Positions 42,186-50,949 of a stretch of DNA of 64,000 nt are shown in pieces. The notes below the pieces were generated by a model. It did no database searches. It worked only from the letters and a program-made list of their open reading frames with translations, and was not told where the DNA came from. Within the stretch, counting starts at the first letter, position 1. Each line of letters opens with the position of its first letter. The translations under genes were made by a program, and so were the position numbers. Source of the stretch: Pseudomonas nitroreducens TX1 (GTDB lineage: Bacteria > Pseudomonadota > Gammaproteobacteria > Pseudomonadales > Pseudomonadaceae); the NCBI RefSeq assembly GCF_000313755.1, contig NZ_AMZB01000138.1, forward strand, positions 124,001-188,000, read 5' to 3'.

Positions 42186-44297
42186 TTAGAACGCGAAGTC
42201 CACTTTGGTCCAGAACGTACGGCCCGGCTCGTGGATCGATTCAGGGTCGTTGGCCGGATAGCCGAAGCCGGCGTTGCCCGCCAGGTTCAGGTGTTCGGCG
42301 TAGTCCTTGTCGAACAGGTTGTCGACGCCGGTGCTGACCTTGAGGTTCTTGCTCAGCTTGTACGCGCCGTTGAGCGAGAACACCGCGAAGCCGGGGCTTT
42401 CGTCGAAGTCGTAGCCGACCACGTTGCCCTGGTTCTCGGCGATCCGGCCCTGGTGCGCAACCACGCGCCAGAGTCCGCCGGCGCTCCAGTCACCTTCCTC
42501 GTAGGTCAGGCCGAAACGCGCCTCCAGCGGCGGCATCTGCGGCAGCGCAGTGTCGTCGGTGGTGTTCTTGCCCCAGGCGTAGGCCAGGGTGCCGTCGGCG
42601 GTCCAGTTGCTGGTCAGCGCATAGGCCGCACCCAGTTCGCCGCCCATGACGCGGGCATCGACGTTCCGCGCCTGGGACGTGCGGCCCATCATGCCGCCGG
42701 GCAGGTAATCGAACAGGATGTAGTCGCGGATCACGCCGACGTAGCCCGACGCCCAGGCCTTGAGCTTCTCGTCCTCGTACTGCGCGCCGAAGTCCAGCTG
42801 GGTGGTTTTCTCCGGCTTGATGCTGTCGAAGGCGTTGACCGAGCCGGTCGGACCCTTGTCCGGAGAGAACAGCTCCCAGTAATCGGGGAAGCGCTGCACG
42901 TGGCCGAGGCCGACGTAAAGGGTGGTCGGCGTTTCCGCCAGGTCGTGCTCGTAGCGGGCGAAGCCGCTGGGCAGGGTGTCGGCGCGGGTGTCGTCGGCAG
43001 TGGGGTTGGGCATCGCCATCATCCCCGAGCCGCTGCTCTGCCGGTAATCCTTGACCGAGGCGCGGTCCAGGCGCGCACCGGTGATCACGCGGTCGCGCTC
43101 GGCGGCGTACCAGGTCAGCTCACCAAAGGCCCCGTAGTTGTGGAACACGGCGTCCTTGTCCCACGGCTGCTCGTCATAGGTATTGATGCCCATGCCGCTG
43201 CGTTCGCGGTGCTCGTTGGTCTGTGCATCGACGCCGGTGATCAGCTTGAAGTCGTCCCAGCGCCAGGTGGTGGCCAGTCGTCCGCCGAGGGTGCGGCGGT
43301 CGACGTTGGAGGCCATGGGCCCGGCCATCATGCCCATGCCCGAGGGCGTGCGCAGGCTGTAGTTGTCCATCACGTGGTCGGCGTAGTTGTAGTAGACCTG
43401 CGCCTCCAGCTTGTCGAGCACCTCGCCGAGGTTGGACTTCTCGAAGCGCAGGCCCAGGCTTTCGCGCTTGAACTGCGAGCCGTCCATGCCGCGCCCGGCA
43501 TAGCGCGCCTCGCCGTCGCCCTTGCCGGCAGTGAGCTCGACCAGGGTGTCGGCGTCCGGCGTCCAGCCCACCGCCACGTCGCCGTTCCACTTGTTCCAGC
43601 GCGAGGGCACGGTGTTGCCGCTGCCGTCTTGGTAGTCGTCGGACTGCGATTTGTTGCCGGTGACGCGCACGTAGCCCAGCGGCCCGCCAGCGGCGGCGTC
43701 CAGCACGCGGTCGAAGCGACCGTTGGAGCCGGCGGTGAGGCTGCCGTTGACGCGCATGCCCAGCTCGCCGAAGCGCTCCGGCTCGCGGTCGAAACGGATG
43801 GTCCCGGCCGAGGCACCGGGGCCCCAGATCACGGTCTCCGGGCCCTTGACCACGGTGAGCTTGTCGAAGGTTTCCGGCGAGATATAGGAAGTCGGCGCGT
43901 CCATCCGCGCCGGGCAGGCGCCGAGCATGGTGGTGCCGTTGGTGTGGATGTTCAGGCGAGAGCCGAACATCCCGCGCAGCACTGGATCGCCGTTGGTGCC
44001 GCCGTTACGGATGGCGGAGAAGCCGGGAATGGTCTTGAGGTAGTCGGCGCCGTCGCTGGCAGGGATCGGCTGGCGTGGCTGCCTGGGGTCGGTGACCACG
44101 GTCAGCGGCGAACTCTGCGCCACGGCGGTGATGACGCTGGGGGCCAGTTCGGCAACCGACGCGTTAGGAGCGTGCGCCGAGTGATCGTCTTCCTCGGCCA
44201 GCACCGGGACGGCAGTGAAACCGCCAAGGGCGGTCAGCGCGCACAGGGCGCGCAGGCCGGCGGCACTCTGCCGACGGCGCATAGGGATACGGGACAT
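42186..44297 (-). CDS. oprC: TonB-dependent copper receptor
   Basis: The 703-residue outer-membrane protein has a signal peptide ending near VLAEE, a plug domain (IPASDGADYLKTIPGFSAIRNGGTNGDPVLRGMFGSRLNIHTNG), a 22-strand barrel and a C-terminal aromatic strand ending KVDFAF. Met-rich loops (SGMGMMAGPM, SGSGMMAMPNPTADD, PGGMMGRT) and CPARMDAP, with a cysteine and a methionine, fit the copper site described for OprC. It takes up copper across the outer membrane. The DUF2946 gene precedes it; PepSY and PCuAC genes follow. Confidence 0.95.
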   Translation of the reverse strand: MSRIPMRRRQSAAGLRALCALTALGGFTAVPVLAEEDDHSAHAPNASVAELAPSVITAVAQSSPLTVVTDPRQPRQPIPASDGADYLKTIPGFSAIRNGGTNGDPVLRGMFGSRLNIHTNGTTMLGACPARMDAPTSYISPETFDKLTVVKGPETVIWGPGASAGTIRFDREPERFGELGMRVNGSLTAGSNGRFDRVLDAAAGGPLGYVRVTGNKSQSDDYQDGSGNTVPSRWNKWNGDVAVGWTPDADTLVELTAGKGDGEARYAGRGMDGSQFKRESLGLRFEKSNLGEVLDKLEAQVYYNYADHVMDNYSLRTPSGMGMMAGPMASNVDRRTLGGRLATTWRWDDFKLITGVDAQTNEHRERSGMGINTYDEQPWDKDAVFHNYGAFGELTWYAAERDRVITGARLDRASVKDYRQSSGSGMMAMPNPTADDTRADTLPSGFARYEHDLAETPTTLYVGLGHVQRFPDYWELFSPDKGPTGSVNAFDSIKPEKTTQLDFGAQYEDEKLKAWASGYVGVIRDYILFDYLPGGMMGRTSQARNVDARVMGGELGAAYALTSNWTADGTLAYAWGKNTTDDTALPQMPPLEARFGLTYEEGDWSAGGLWRVVAHQGRIAENQGNVVGYDFDESPGFAVFSLNGAYKLSKNLKVSTGVDNLFDKDYAEHLNLAGNAGFGYPANDPESIHEPGRTFWTKVDFAF

Positions 44298-44403
44298 TCC
44301 ATGAATTCCATGATCGGTGATGACGCCCCGCTCCGCGCGTACTCACACGGCGCGCAGGCCAATGCAGGCCTTAGCGCCGGGGTCGGGGAGTCGGGATTGC
44401 AGG

Positions 44404-44874
44404 TCAGCCGATCAGGATCGGAGGTGCGCGGGAGCGGGCGCCGGGGAAGACCGGCGAGGCGGGAATGCGGGATGCAACGAAAAGGGCGACAGGCGTGCCG
44501 AGGGCGGACAGGCCGTGATCGAGGACGACCGGCGGCGGTGTCAGCGGTGGACTGTGGATAAGCAGGCTGCAGTAGCCGCACTTCTCCATGAAGGCATCGG
44601 CGGTGAGCGGCTGCTCGCCGTGGGAAACAGGGGTCGCATGATGGCCCGCGGCGCGCTGGCCGTCGGAGCAGGCCATGTCGTCCATGCCGGCCATGTCGTG
44701 GGACATGGCCTTGCCGTGCCCCATGGCGGTGCCACGCTCCATCGGCATGACGTGATCCATGGGCATGGCGTGATCCATCGGCATCGACTGGGAAACCAGC
44801 GGGCCGACATAGATCATCAGCATGGCGAACAACGCCAGCCAGGTGCCTACGCCTTGTCGAGTACGACGGATCAC
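44404..44874 (-). CDS. DUF2946-type Met/His-rich exported protein
   Basis: The 156-residue protein has an N-terminal hydrophobic segment (TWLALFAMLMIYVGPLVSQS). Residues 31-67 are an extreme Met/His tract built on three MPM(D/E)-x2 units, then MGHGKAMSHDMAGMDDM. A conserved DAFMEKCGYCSLLIHSP block is typical of the DUF2946 family. Direct copper binding is likely. The start is GTG 44874, with AAGGA seven bases before it. It lies 107 bases upstream of oprC on the same strand. Confidence 0.85.
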   Translation of the reverse strand: MIRRTRQGVGTWLALFAMLMIYVGPLVSQSMPMDHAMPMDHVMPMERGTAMGHGKAMSHDMAGMDDMACSDGQRAAGHHATPVSHGEQPLTADAFMEKCGYCSLLIHSPPLTPPPVVLDHGLSALGTPVALFVASRIPASPVFPGARSRAPPILIG

Positions 44875-45118
44875 GAAATGTCCTTGCGGATGGAAGGTCC
44901 CCGCCTGAAGCGGGTGCGCAATGATCGCATGGAGTGATAAAGCTCCGCTGCGGCACGAAGACGCAGAATCAGTTAAGCACAGCGATAAGCTTCAGGAAAA
45001 ATTGCTGAAACACTCTTTTTTTGACAATAAATTTTCCAGAAACTCAACAGAACGACTATTTCTACCAATTTTCCCCAAATGCTTGCCATTGATCTCCCAG
45101 GCCTTTAGCTTGGCACTC

Positions 45119-45196
45119 ATGAAAACCGCACACACCCTCATCCTGCTTCGCCAACACGCCTGCCTGCGCCTGGTCAGCCCGCGACTGCGTAGCTGA
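45119..45196 (+). CDS. leuL: leuA leader peptide
   Basis: A 25-codon frame, [21 protein letters not shown] then RLRS and stop, starts at ATG 45119, 76 bases before leuA. Six codons are leucine (7, 9, 10, 16, 18, 23). The segment around codons 15-17 (GCCTGCGC, 45162-45169) is perfectly complementary to GCGCAGGC (45234-45241) in front of leuA. A T6 run (45226-45231) lies between. This fits control of leuA by translation of leucine codons. The upstream 240 bases are AT-rich and include TTGACA at 45021-45026 without a good -10. No strong ribosome site precedes the ATG. Confidence 0.7.
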   Translation: MKTAHTLILLRQHACLRLVSPRLRS

Positions 45197-45272
45197 GCCC
45201 CCTTCCCCGGTTTCGCCTCATTCAGTTTTTTATGCGCAGGCCCGCAGGCCGCAGAGAACAAGGATTTCGCTC

Positions 45273-46943
45273 ATGAGCATGTTGAAAGACCCGTCGAAGA
45301 AATACCGCGCCTTCACCCAGATCACCCTGCCCGACCGTACCTGGCCGGACAAGATCATCGACAAGGCGCCGATCTGGCTGTCCACCGACCTGCGCGACGG
45401 CAACCAGTCACTGATCGAGCCGATGGACGCCGAGAAGAAGATGCGCTTCTTCAAGTGCCTGGTTCAGGTCGGCCTGAAGGAAATCGAAGTGGGCTTCCCG
45501 TCCGCCTCGCAGACCGACTTCGACTTCGTTCGCGAGCTGATCGAGGGCGGCCACATTCCCGACGACGTCACCATCCAGGTACTGACCCAGGCCCGCGACG
45601 ACCTCATCGAGCGAACCTTCGAGTCCCTCAAAGGCGCGAAGAAGGCCATCGTCCACTACTACAACGCCTGCGCCCCGAGCTTCCGCAAGATCGTCTTCAA
45701 CCAGGACAAGGCTGGCGTGAAAGCCATCGCCGTGGCCGCCGGCCAGACCATCAAGCGCCTGGCTGCCGCCGCGCCGGAAACCCAGTGGGGCTTCGAGTAC
45801 TCGCCCGAAGTGTTCAGCTCCACCGAGACCGACTTCGCCGTCGAGGTGTGCAACGCGGTGATCGACGTGTTCCAGCCGACCCCGGCGAACCGCCTGATCC
45901 TCAACCTGCCCGCCACCGTCGAGTGCGCCACCCCGAACAACTACGCCGACCAGATCGAGTGGTTCGGCCGCCAGATCAACAAGCGCGACAGCGTGCTGAT
46001 CAGCCTGCACACCCACAACGACCGTGGCACCGGCGTCGCCGCGTCGGAACTGGCCCTGATGGCCGGCGCCGACCGCGTCGAAGGCTGCCTGTTCGGCAAT
46101 GGCGAGCGCACCGGCAACCTGTGCCTGGTGACCATGGCGCTGAACATGTACACCCAGGGCATCGATCCTGAGCTGGACTTCTCCGACATCGACGCCGTGC
46201 GCAAGGTGGTGGAAGAGTGCAACCAGATTCCGGTGCACCCGCGTCACCCGTACGTCGGCGACCTGGTCCACACCGCATTCTCCGGCTCCCACCAGGACGC
46301 CATCCGCAAGGGCTTCGCCCAGCAGAAGGAAGACGCCGTGTGGGAAGTGCCGTACCTGCCGATCGACCCGGCGGACATCGGCCGCAGCTACGAGGCCGTG
46401 ATCCGTGTGAACAGCCAGTCCGGCAAGGGCGGCATCACCTTCCTGCTCGAGCAGGAATACGGCATCAGCCTGCCGCGCCGCATGCAGATCGAGTTCAGCC
46501 AGGTGGTGCAGAACGAGACCGACCGCCTCGGCCTGGAGATGACCGCCGAGCAGATCTACACCCTGCTGCAGACCGAGTACCTGCAGGCCGTTTCCCCGTT
46601 CGGCCTGAAGAACTATCGCCTGCAGGAAGAGAACGGCGTCTGCGCCATCGACATCGACGTGACCCACAAGGGCGAGCAGCACCGCTGGCACGGCAAGGGC
46701 AAGGGCACCCTGGAAGCCCTGGTCGCCTCGCTGCCGGTAGACGTCGAGATCATGGACTACAACGAGCACGCCATCGGCGCCGGCACCAATGCCCGCGCGG
46801 CCGCCTATATCGAACTGCGTGTCGAGGGTGGTCGTTCGCTGCATGGCATCGGCATCGATGAAAACATCACCACCGCGAGCTTCCGTGCGCTGTTCAGTGC
46901 GCTGAACCGTGCGGTGACGCTGGGCCACGCGAAAGCCGCATAA
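45273..46943 (+). CDS. leuA: 2-isopropylmalate synthase, long (type 2) form
   Basis: The 556-residue enzyme has the HMGL-like TIM barrel ([18 protein letters not shown] with the catalytic Arg-Asp, [40 protein letters not shown] with metal ligands), a linker domain and a C-terminal regulatory LeuA domain ([33 protein letters not shown]). It condenses acetyl-CoA with 2-ketoisovalerate, the first step of leucine synthesis, and is feedback-inhibited by leucine. AAGGA precedes the ATG by seven bases. A leucine-rich leader peptide lies upstream and a terminator downstream. Confidence 0.97.
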   Translation: MSMLKDPSKKYRAFTQITLPDRTWPDKIIDKAPIWLSTDLRDGNQSLIEPMDAEKKMRFFKCLVQVGLKEIEVGFPSASQTDFDFVRELIEGGHIPDDVTIQVLTQARDDLIERTFESLKGAKKAIVHYYNACAPSFRKIVFNQDKAGVKAIAVAAGQTIKRLAAAAPETQWGFEYSPEVFSSTETDFAVEVCNAVIDVFQPTPANRLILNLPATVECATPNNYADQIEWFGRQINKRDSVLISLHTHNDRGTGVAASELALMAGADRVEGCLFGNGERTGNLCLVTMALNMYTQGIDPELDFSDIDAVRKVVEECNQIPVHPRHPYVGDLVHTAFSGSHQDAIRKGFAQQKEDAVWEVPYLPIDPADIGRSYEAVIRVNSQSGKGGITFLLEQEYGISLPRRMQIEFSQVVQNETDRLGLEMTAEQIYTLLQTEYLQAVSPFGLKNYRLQEENGVCAIDIDVTHKGEQHRWHGKGKGTLEALVASLPVDVEIMDYNEHAIGAGTNARAAAYIELRVEGGRSLHGIGIDENITTASFRALFSALNRAVTLGHAKAA

Positions 46944-46966
46944 GCCTGGTAACCTGAAGTCCCTTT

Positions 46967-46999
46967 GCCCCGGACGCCTCGTGCGTCCGGGGCCGTTTT
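46967..46999 (+). terminator. Terminator of leuA
   Basis: Perfect 11-base-pair stem GCCCCGGACGC with GCGTCCGGGGC around CTCGT, then CGTTTT. It is 24 bases after the stop and just before the next gene's ribosome site. Confidence 0.85.
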
Positions 47000-47014
47000 C
47001 GAAGGAGCGAAAAC

Positions 47015-47488
47015 ATGACCGCACCGCAGGACAATCCCTTCCAGACGCCCGCTGCGCCACTGCAGGACAACTCCAGCGCCGCTCCCGGCGAGCCACTCTT
47101 TCGCCTGGCCGCTGCCGGCATCGCCACCTTCTTCGGCACGCCCATCGCCGGAAGCTGGGTGATCGCGCAGAACCTCAAGCGCCTGAACCGCCCTCAGGAA
47201 GTGCAAAAAGCCTGGTTGGTCGGCATCGGTATCACCGTGCTGATCTTCATCCTTTCCTGGTTCCTGCCGGACAATTTCCCCGCCGCGCCGATCAACATTG
47301 CCGCAGTCTTTGCCATGCACCAGTACGCCAAGCAGAACACCGCCGATGCGCTCGATCGGCACGCCGCGGCCGGGGGCAGCTACCTCTCCAACTGGCGCGC
47401 CTTCGGTGTCAGCCTGCTGTTCCTGATCGTCATCATGGCAGTGGTCTTCGGCGCTGCCTTCGTCCTGGCCCTGACCGGCAACGCCTGA
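47015..47488 (+). CDS. Unrecognised small membrane protein
   Basis: The 157-residue protein has a soluble Pro/Gln-rich start (MTAPQDNPFQTPAAPLQDN) and about four hydrophobic stretches: FRLAAAGIATFFGTPIAGSWVIA, WLVGIGITVLIFILSWFL, a short INIAAVFAMH, and FGVSLLFLIVIMAVVFGAAFVLAL. I do not recognise a family. GAAGGAG sits about nine bases before the ATG. It follows leuA after the terminator and precedes a regulatory palindrome. Confidence 0.8.
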   Translation: MTAPQDNPFQTPAAPLQDNSSAAPGEPLFRLAAAGIATFFGTPIAGSWVIAQNLKRLNRPQEVQKAWLVGIGITVLIFILSWFLPDNFPAAPINIAAVFAMHQYAKQNTADALDRHAAAGGSYLSNWRAFGVSLLFLIVIMAVVFGAAFVLALTGNA

Positions 47489-47515
47489 AACCCTGGCGCG
47501 CCCTCCGCCTAAAGA

Positions 47516-47539
47516 TTCCCCCTATTCCCCTAGGGGGAA
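47516..47539. promoter_or_regulatory. Perfect operator-like palindrome upstream of the MFS/OprD pair
   Basis: Arms TTCCCCCTA and TAGGGGGAA are exact inverted repeats around TTCCCC, giving a 24-base site with CTA-N6-TAG at its core. It lies 223 bases before the MFS start and 28 after the preceding gene. The geometry suits a dimeric helix-turn-helix activator; the T runs of a terminator are missing. The rest of this 273-base gap shows no other supported feature. Confidence 0.5.
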
Positions 47540-47761
47540 GTCTCCGCAATGCTGGTACTCGCCCCGATTACCGCTGCCTCTTCCCTTCCCTAGTCTTGCC
47601 TGCACTGCCGTGAAAGCGGCAGCCAAACCAAAAACCGTGTCACGCAATCAGACACTTTCGGCCGCCCCTGCCTTGCGTACAGAGGCGCCCGGTTACCTAC
47701 AACAACAACGAGCTCGACGTGCTTGGCCATCTGCCTTCACCCGCTTCAGGAGCCAGTAACC

Positions 47762-49132
47762 GTGAACCCGCAATCCCCACACCCGCAATCCGTCCGTAAT
47801 TCGCGTTATTCCTGGTACGTCGTCGTGCTGTGCATGGTGGCCTACATCTTTTCCTTCGTAGACCGGCAGATCCTTTCGCTGATGATCGAGCCGATCAAGG
47901 CCGACCTGCAGATCACCGATACCCAGTTCAGCCTGCTCAGCGGGCTGGCGTTCTCGCTGTTCTACGCCTTCATGGGGCTGCCCATCGCCTATCTCGCCGA
48001 CCGATCCTCGCGGGTGAAGATCATCGCCATCGGCGTGGCCTTCTGGAGCATCGCCACCGCCGCGTGCGGGCTGTCGAAGAACTTCCTGCAGATGTTCCTC
48101 GCGCGCATGAGCGTGGGCGTCGGCGAGGCCGCGCTGACGCCGGCAACCTACTCGATGCTCGCCGACCTGTTCCCCAAGGAGAAACTCGGCCGCGCGCTTG
48201 GGCTGTACTCCATGGGAGCCTTCCTCGGCGGCGGCCTGGCATTCCTGGTCGGTGGCTACGTGATCGAGGCCCTGCGCGACGTGCCGGCCATCGACCTGGG
48301 CTGGCTGGGTCAGTTGCGTTCCTGGCAGATCGCATTCTTCATCGTCGGCTTGCCCGGCGTGCTGGTGGCGCTGCTGATTGCGCTGACCATCCGTGATCCG
48401 GCGCGCAAGGTGGCGAACCCGGAGCACAAGGCGACCATCGGCGAGGGCCTGCGCTTCCTGCGCCGCCACCGTGCAACCTTCACCTGCCACTACCTGGGCT
48501 TCTCGTTCTTCGCCATGTGCCAGTACGCGCTGATGGGCTGGGCGCCGGCCATGTACATCCGCCAGTACGGCCTGACGCCGCTGGAGGTGGGTTACATCCT
48601 CGGCAGCATCCTGCTGGTGCTCAACACTGCCGGCGTGTTCTGCGCCGGCTGGCTGGTGGACGTGTTGCAGAAGCGCGGGCGCAGCGACGCGGCGATGATC
48701 AGCGGCATGCTCGGCGTCGCCTGCACCATTCCCTTCGTCATCGGTGCGGTGACCGCCGGCAGCCTGCAACTCTCCGTGCTGATGATGGGCCCGGCGATGT
48801 TCTTCTGCGCCTTCTGCATCTCCACCTCGGCGGCCGCGATGCAGGTGCTCACGCCCAACCGCCTGCGGGCGCAGGTGTCGGCGCTGTTCCTGCTGGTCTC
48901 CAACCTGATCGGCCTGGGCGTCGGCACCACGCTGGTGGCGCTGCTCACCGACCAGCACTTCAAGGACCCGAAGGCGGTCGGTTCCTCCATCGGCATCATC
49001 GTCACCCTCGCCGGGTTGCTCTGCCTGTGGCTGCTGGGAAGCGGGCGCAAGCACTTCCGCCGCAGCCTGGGCCAGGAGCAGACGACCCCGCCTGCCGCAC
49101 CACCGCTGGATAGCGCCGCCGTCGCGAACTGA
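47762..49132 (+). CDS. MFS transporter, spinster-like/anion:cation symporter type
   Basis: The 456-residue protein has twelve helices, the loop YLADRSSRVKIIAIG between helices 2 and 3, and VGVGEAALTPATYSMLADLFP, as in spinster-like and related MFS permeases. The substrate is unknown; such carriers often import aromatic or other organic acids. The start is GTG 47762, with AGGAG nine bases before it. An OprD-family porin follows after 79 bases, an inner-plus-outer membrane pairing typical of a nutrient uptake operon. Confidence 0.9.
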   Translation: MNPQSPHPQSVRNSRYSWYVVVLCMVAYIFSFVDRQILSLMIEPIKADLQITDTQFSLLSGLAFSLFYAFMGLPIAYLADRSSRVKIIAIGVAFWSIATAACGLSKNFLQMFLARMSVGVGEAALTPATYSMLADLFPKEKLGRALGLYSMGAFLGGGLAFLVGGYVIEALRDVPAIDLGWLGQLRSWQIAFFIVGLPGVLVALLIALTIRDPARKVANPEHKATIGEGLRFLRRHRATFTCHYLGFSFFAMCQYALMGWAPAMYIRQYGLTPLEVGYILGSILLVLNTAGVFCAGWLVDVLQKRGRSDAAMISGMLGVACTIPFVIGAVTAGSLQLSVLMMGPAMFFCAFCISTSAAAMQVLTPNRLRAQVSALFLLVSNLIGLGVGTTLVALLTDQHFKDPKAVGSSIGIIVTLAGLLCLWLLGSGRKHFRRSLGQEQTTPPAAPPLDSAAVAN

Positions 49133-49211
49133 TCGCGCCCGCCCGACAAGACGCAAGTCCGTTCGCCGACATTGAGCCCCGCGCCCGGCGAACAGTGCCC
49201 AGGAGATGACG

Positions 49212-50450
49212 ATGTTCCGTAATCGCTTTGCCGGTGTGCTGCTGTGCAGCGCGCTGATGCCCCTCTGCGCCCAGGCCGACCTGATCGACGACAGCCGCCT
49301 GGACACCACCCTGCGCAACTTCTACATGCTGCGCGACTACCGCCAGGACAACGCCCCGCAATCCCAGGCCGGCAGTTGGTCCCAGGCGGTGCTCGCTCGG
49401 TTCAGCTCCGGCTTCACCGAAGGCACCATCGGTGTCGGTGTGGATTTCACCGGTTTCTACGCCCTGAAGCTCGACGGCGGCGCTGGCACCAGCAACGACA
49501 GCAACCTGCCCTATGACCGCTCGACCGGCGAGCCGGTGGACGACTTCAGCCGTGGTGGCGCCACGCTCAAGCTGCGCTATTCGAAGACCACGCTGAAGGT
49601 CGGTCTGCTGGAGCCGCGTCTGCCAGTGATCTTCCAGGACGATGTGCGCGTACTGCCGCAGACCTTTCAGGGCGTGATGCTGGAGTCGAAGGAGTCGGAG
49701 CGCTTCAAGTTCACTGCGGCCCAGTTGTGGAACACCAGCACCCGCGCCTCCAGCGATCGCGAGTCGTTCTACCTCGCCACTCGAACCGCCAGCCAGGACA
49801 GCAACAAGCTGAACCTGGGCGGCGTCGACGCGCAGTGGACGCCGGGGCTGTCCAGCAGCTACTACTTCGCCCAACTCGAGGACATCTATGACCAACACTA
49901 TGTGGGAGCCAACTTCAAACAGCCGGTCGGGGAGAACACCGCGCTGCTCGGCACCCTGAGTTATTTCCACAACGAGGAATCCGGGCAGGCGTTGTCCGGT
50001 CGTATCGACAACCGCGCCTACGGGGCGCGGCTGGGCGTGAAGCACGGCGGCCACACGCTGTCGGCCACCTACCAGCGCATGCTGGGCGAGGACATGTTCC
50101 CCATGCTGCTGGGCAATACGCCGCAGCCCTACCTGGTCAACTGGGTCACCAACGGCGGGTTCTTCTGGGCACAGGAGCGCTCCTACCAGCTGCGCTACGA
50201 CTACGACTTCGCCCGCCTCGGCCTGCCGGGCCTGACCCTGATGACGCGCTACACCAAGGGCACCGACATCGCGCGACCGGGCAAGAGCGATGGCCACGAG
50301 TACGAGCGCGATACGGATGTCGGCTACACCCTCCAGAGCGGGCCGCTGAAGGCGCTGTCGTTCCTCCTGCGGACCTCCACGGTGCGCAGCAGCTACGCCA
50401 GCGACTATGACGAGGTGCGCTTCATCACCTGCTATCCGCTGGCGTTCTGA
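49212..50450 (+). CDS. OprD-family outer-membrane porin
   Basis: The 412-residue protein has a signal peptide (MFRNRFAGVLLCSALMPLCAQA) and the OprD features LIDDSRLDTTLRNFYMLRDYR, GVGVDFTGFYALKLDGGAGTSN, LKLRYSKTTLKVG, and the C-terminal YDEVRFITCYPLAF strand ending in Phe. It forms a substrate-specific 18-strand channel. I chose the second ATG (49212), because AGGAG is six bases before it, while the first ATG (49206) abuts it. It is probably co-transcribed with the preceding MFS carrier and serves the same substrate. Confidence 0.92.
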   Translation: MFRNRFAGVLLCSALMPLCAQADLIDDSRLDTTLRNFYMLRDYRQDNAPQSQAGSWSQAVLARFSSGFTEGTIGVGVDFTGFYALKLDGGAGTSNDSNLPYDRSTGEPVDDFSRGGATLKLRYSKTTLKVGLLEPRLPVIFQDDVRVLPQTFQGVMLESKESERFKFTAAQLWNTSTRASSDRESFYLATRTASQDSNKLNLGGVDAQWTPGLSSSYYFAQLEDIYDQHYVGANFKQPVGENTALLGTLSYFHNEESGQALSGRIDNRAYGARLGVKHGGHTLSATYQRMLGEDMFPMLLGNTPQPYLVNWVTNGGFFWAQERSYQLRYDYDFARLGLPGLTLMTRYTKGTDIARPGKSDGHEYERDTDVGYTLQSGPLKALSFLLRTSTVRSSYASDYDEVRFITCYPLAF

Positions 50451-50456
50451 CCCATG

Positions 50457-50480
50457 AAAAAGGCCCTCGCGGGGCCTTTT
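50457..50480. terminator. Bidirectional terminator after the OprD-type gene
   Basis: AAAAGGCCC (50458-50466) pairs with GGGCCTTTT (50472-50480) over a five-base loop, between two converging genes. T-rich ends serve both strands. Confidence 0.85.
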
Positions 50481-50484
50481 GCAG

Positions 50485-50817
50485 TTACTCGTCGTCGCCG
50501 CTGGCGGCGACTGCACCCAGGCAGCAGAGTCGGTGCTGCTGGTCGCCAGACTGCAACAGCCAGGTCTCGTCTTCGGCCTGGTAGCTGGCCTCCATCACCT
50601 GGTTGTAGCTGAAGCGCCATTCGCGGCGATCACGGCCGTCGATGGACTCGATCTGCAGCACTACGTCTTCGCTGGCGAAAGGCTGGTCGGCGTGGGCGGC
50701 GGCGTCGGCCTGGTCCAGCAATGCCTCGTTGAGCTCGAACTGCCAGGCGTGCAGACCGTCGATCAAAAGCATGTCGGCGGTTTCCAGCTGGTCCAGCAGG
50801 TAGGGAGTCGTGGTCAT
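50485..50817 (-). CDS. Unrecognised small acidic protein (conserved hypothetical)
   Basis: The 110-residue protein (MTTTPYLLDQLETADMLLID, DGLHAWQFELNEALL, DVVLQIESIDGRDRREWRFSYNQVMEASY, LCCLGAVAASGDDE) has no transmembrane segment or signal. The pattern of beta strands and the acidic end suggest a small cytoplasmic protein. I do not recognise a function; it may belong to a Pseudomonas-specific DUF family. ATG 50817 was chosen over an upstream start that only extends into the region divergent to the aldo-keto reductase. Confidence 0.75.
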   Translation of the reverse strand: MTTTPYLLDQLETADMLLIDGLHAWQFELNEALLDQADAAAHADQPFASEDVVLQIESIDGRDRREWRFSYNQVMEASYQAEDETWLLQSGDQQHRLCCLGAVAASGDDE

Positions 50818-50949
50818 GGCGGGCACTCGGCAATAGGGCTGGCCGCCATGATAGACCAGCTGGCGCGCCACTGCCGGTCATTCCGCCCGGCGACCGCAGG
50901 GACGGCGTCTACACTGAGCTTTTCCGCACAGCCCCAGGAGCCAAAGCAG

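Noticed and set aside
42126-44561. An 811-codon plus-strand frame opposite oprC
   Set aside because: Antisense shadow of oprC with skewed composition and no recognisable fold; it also runs through the fold-back element.
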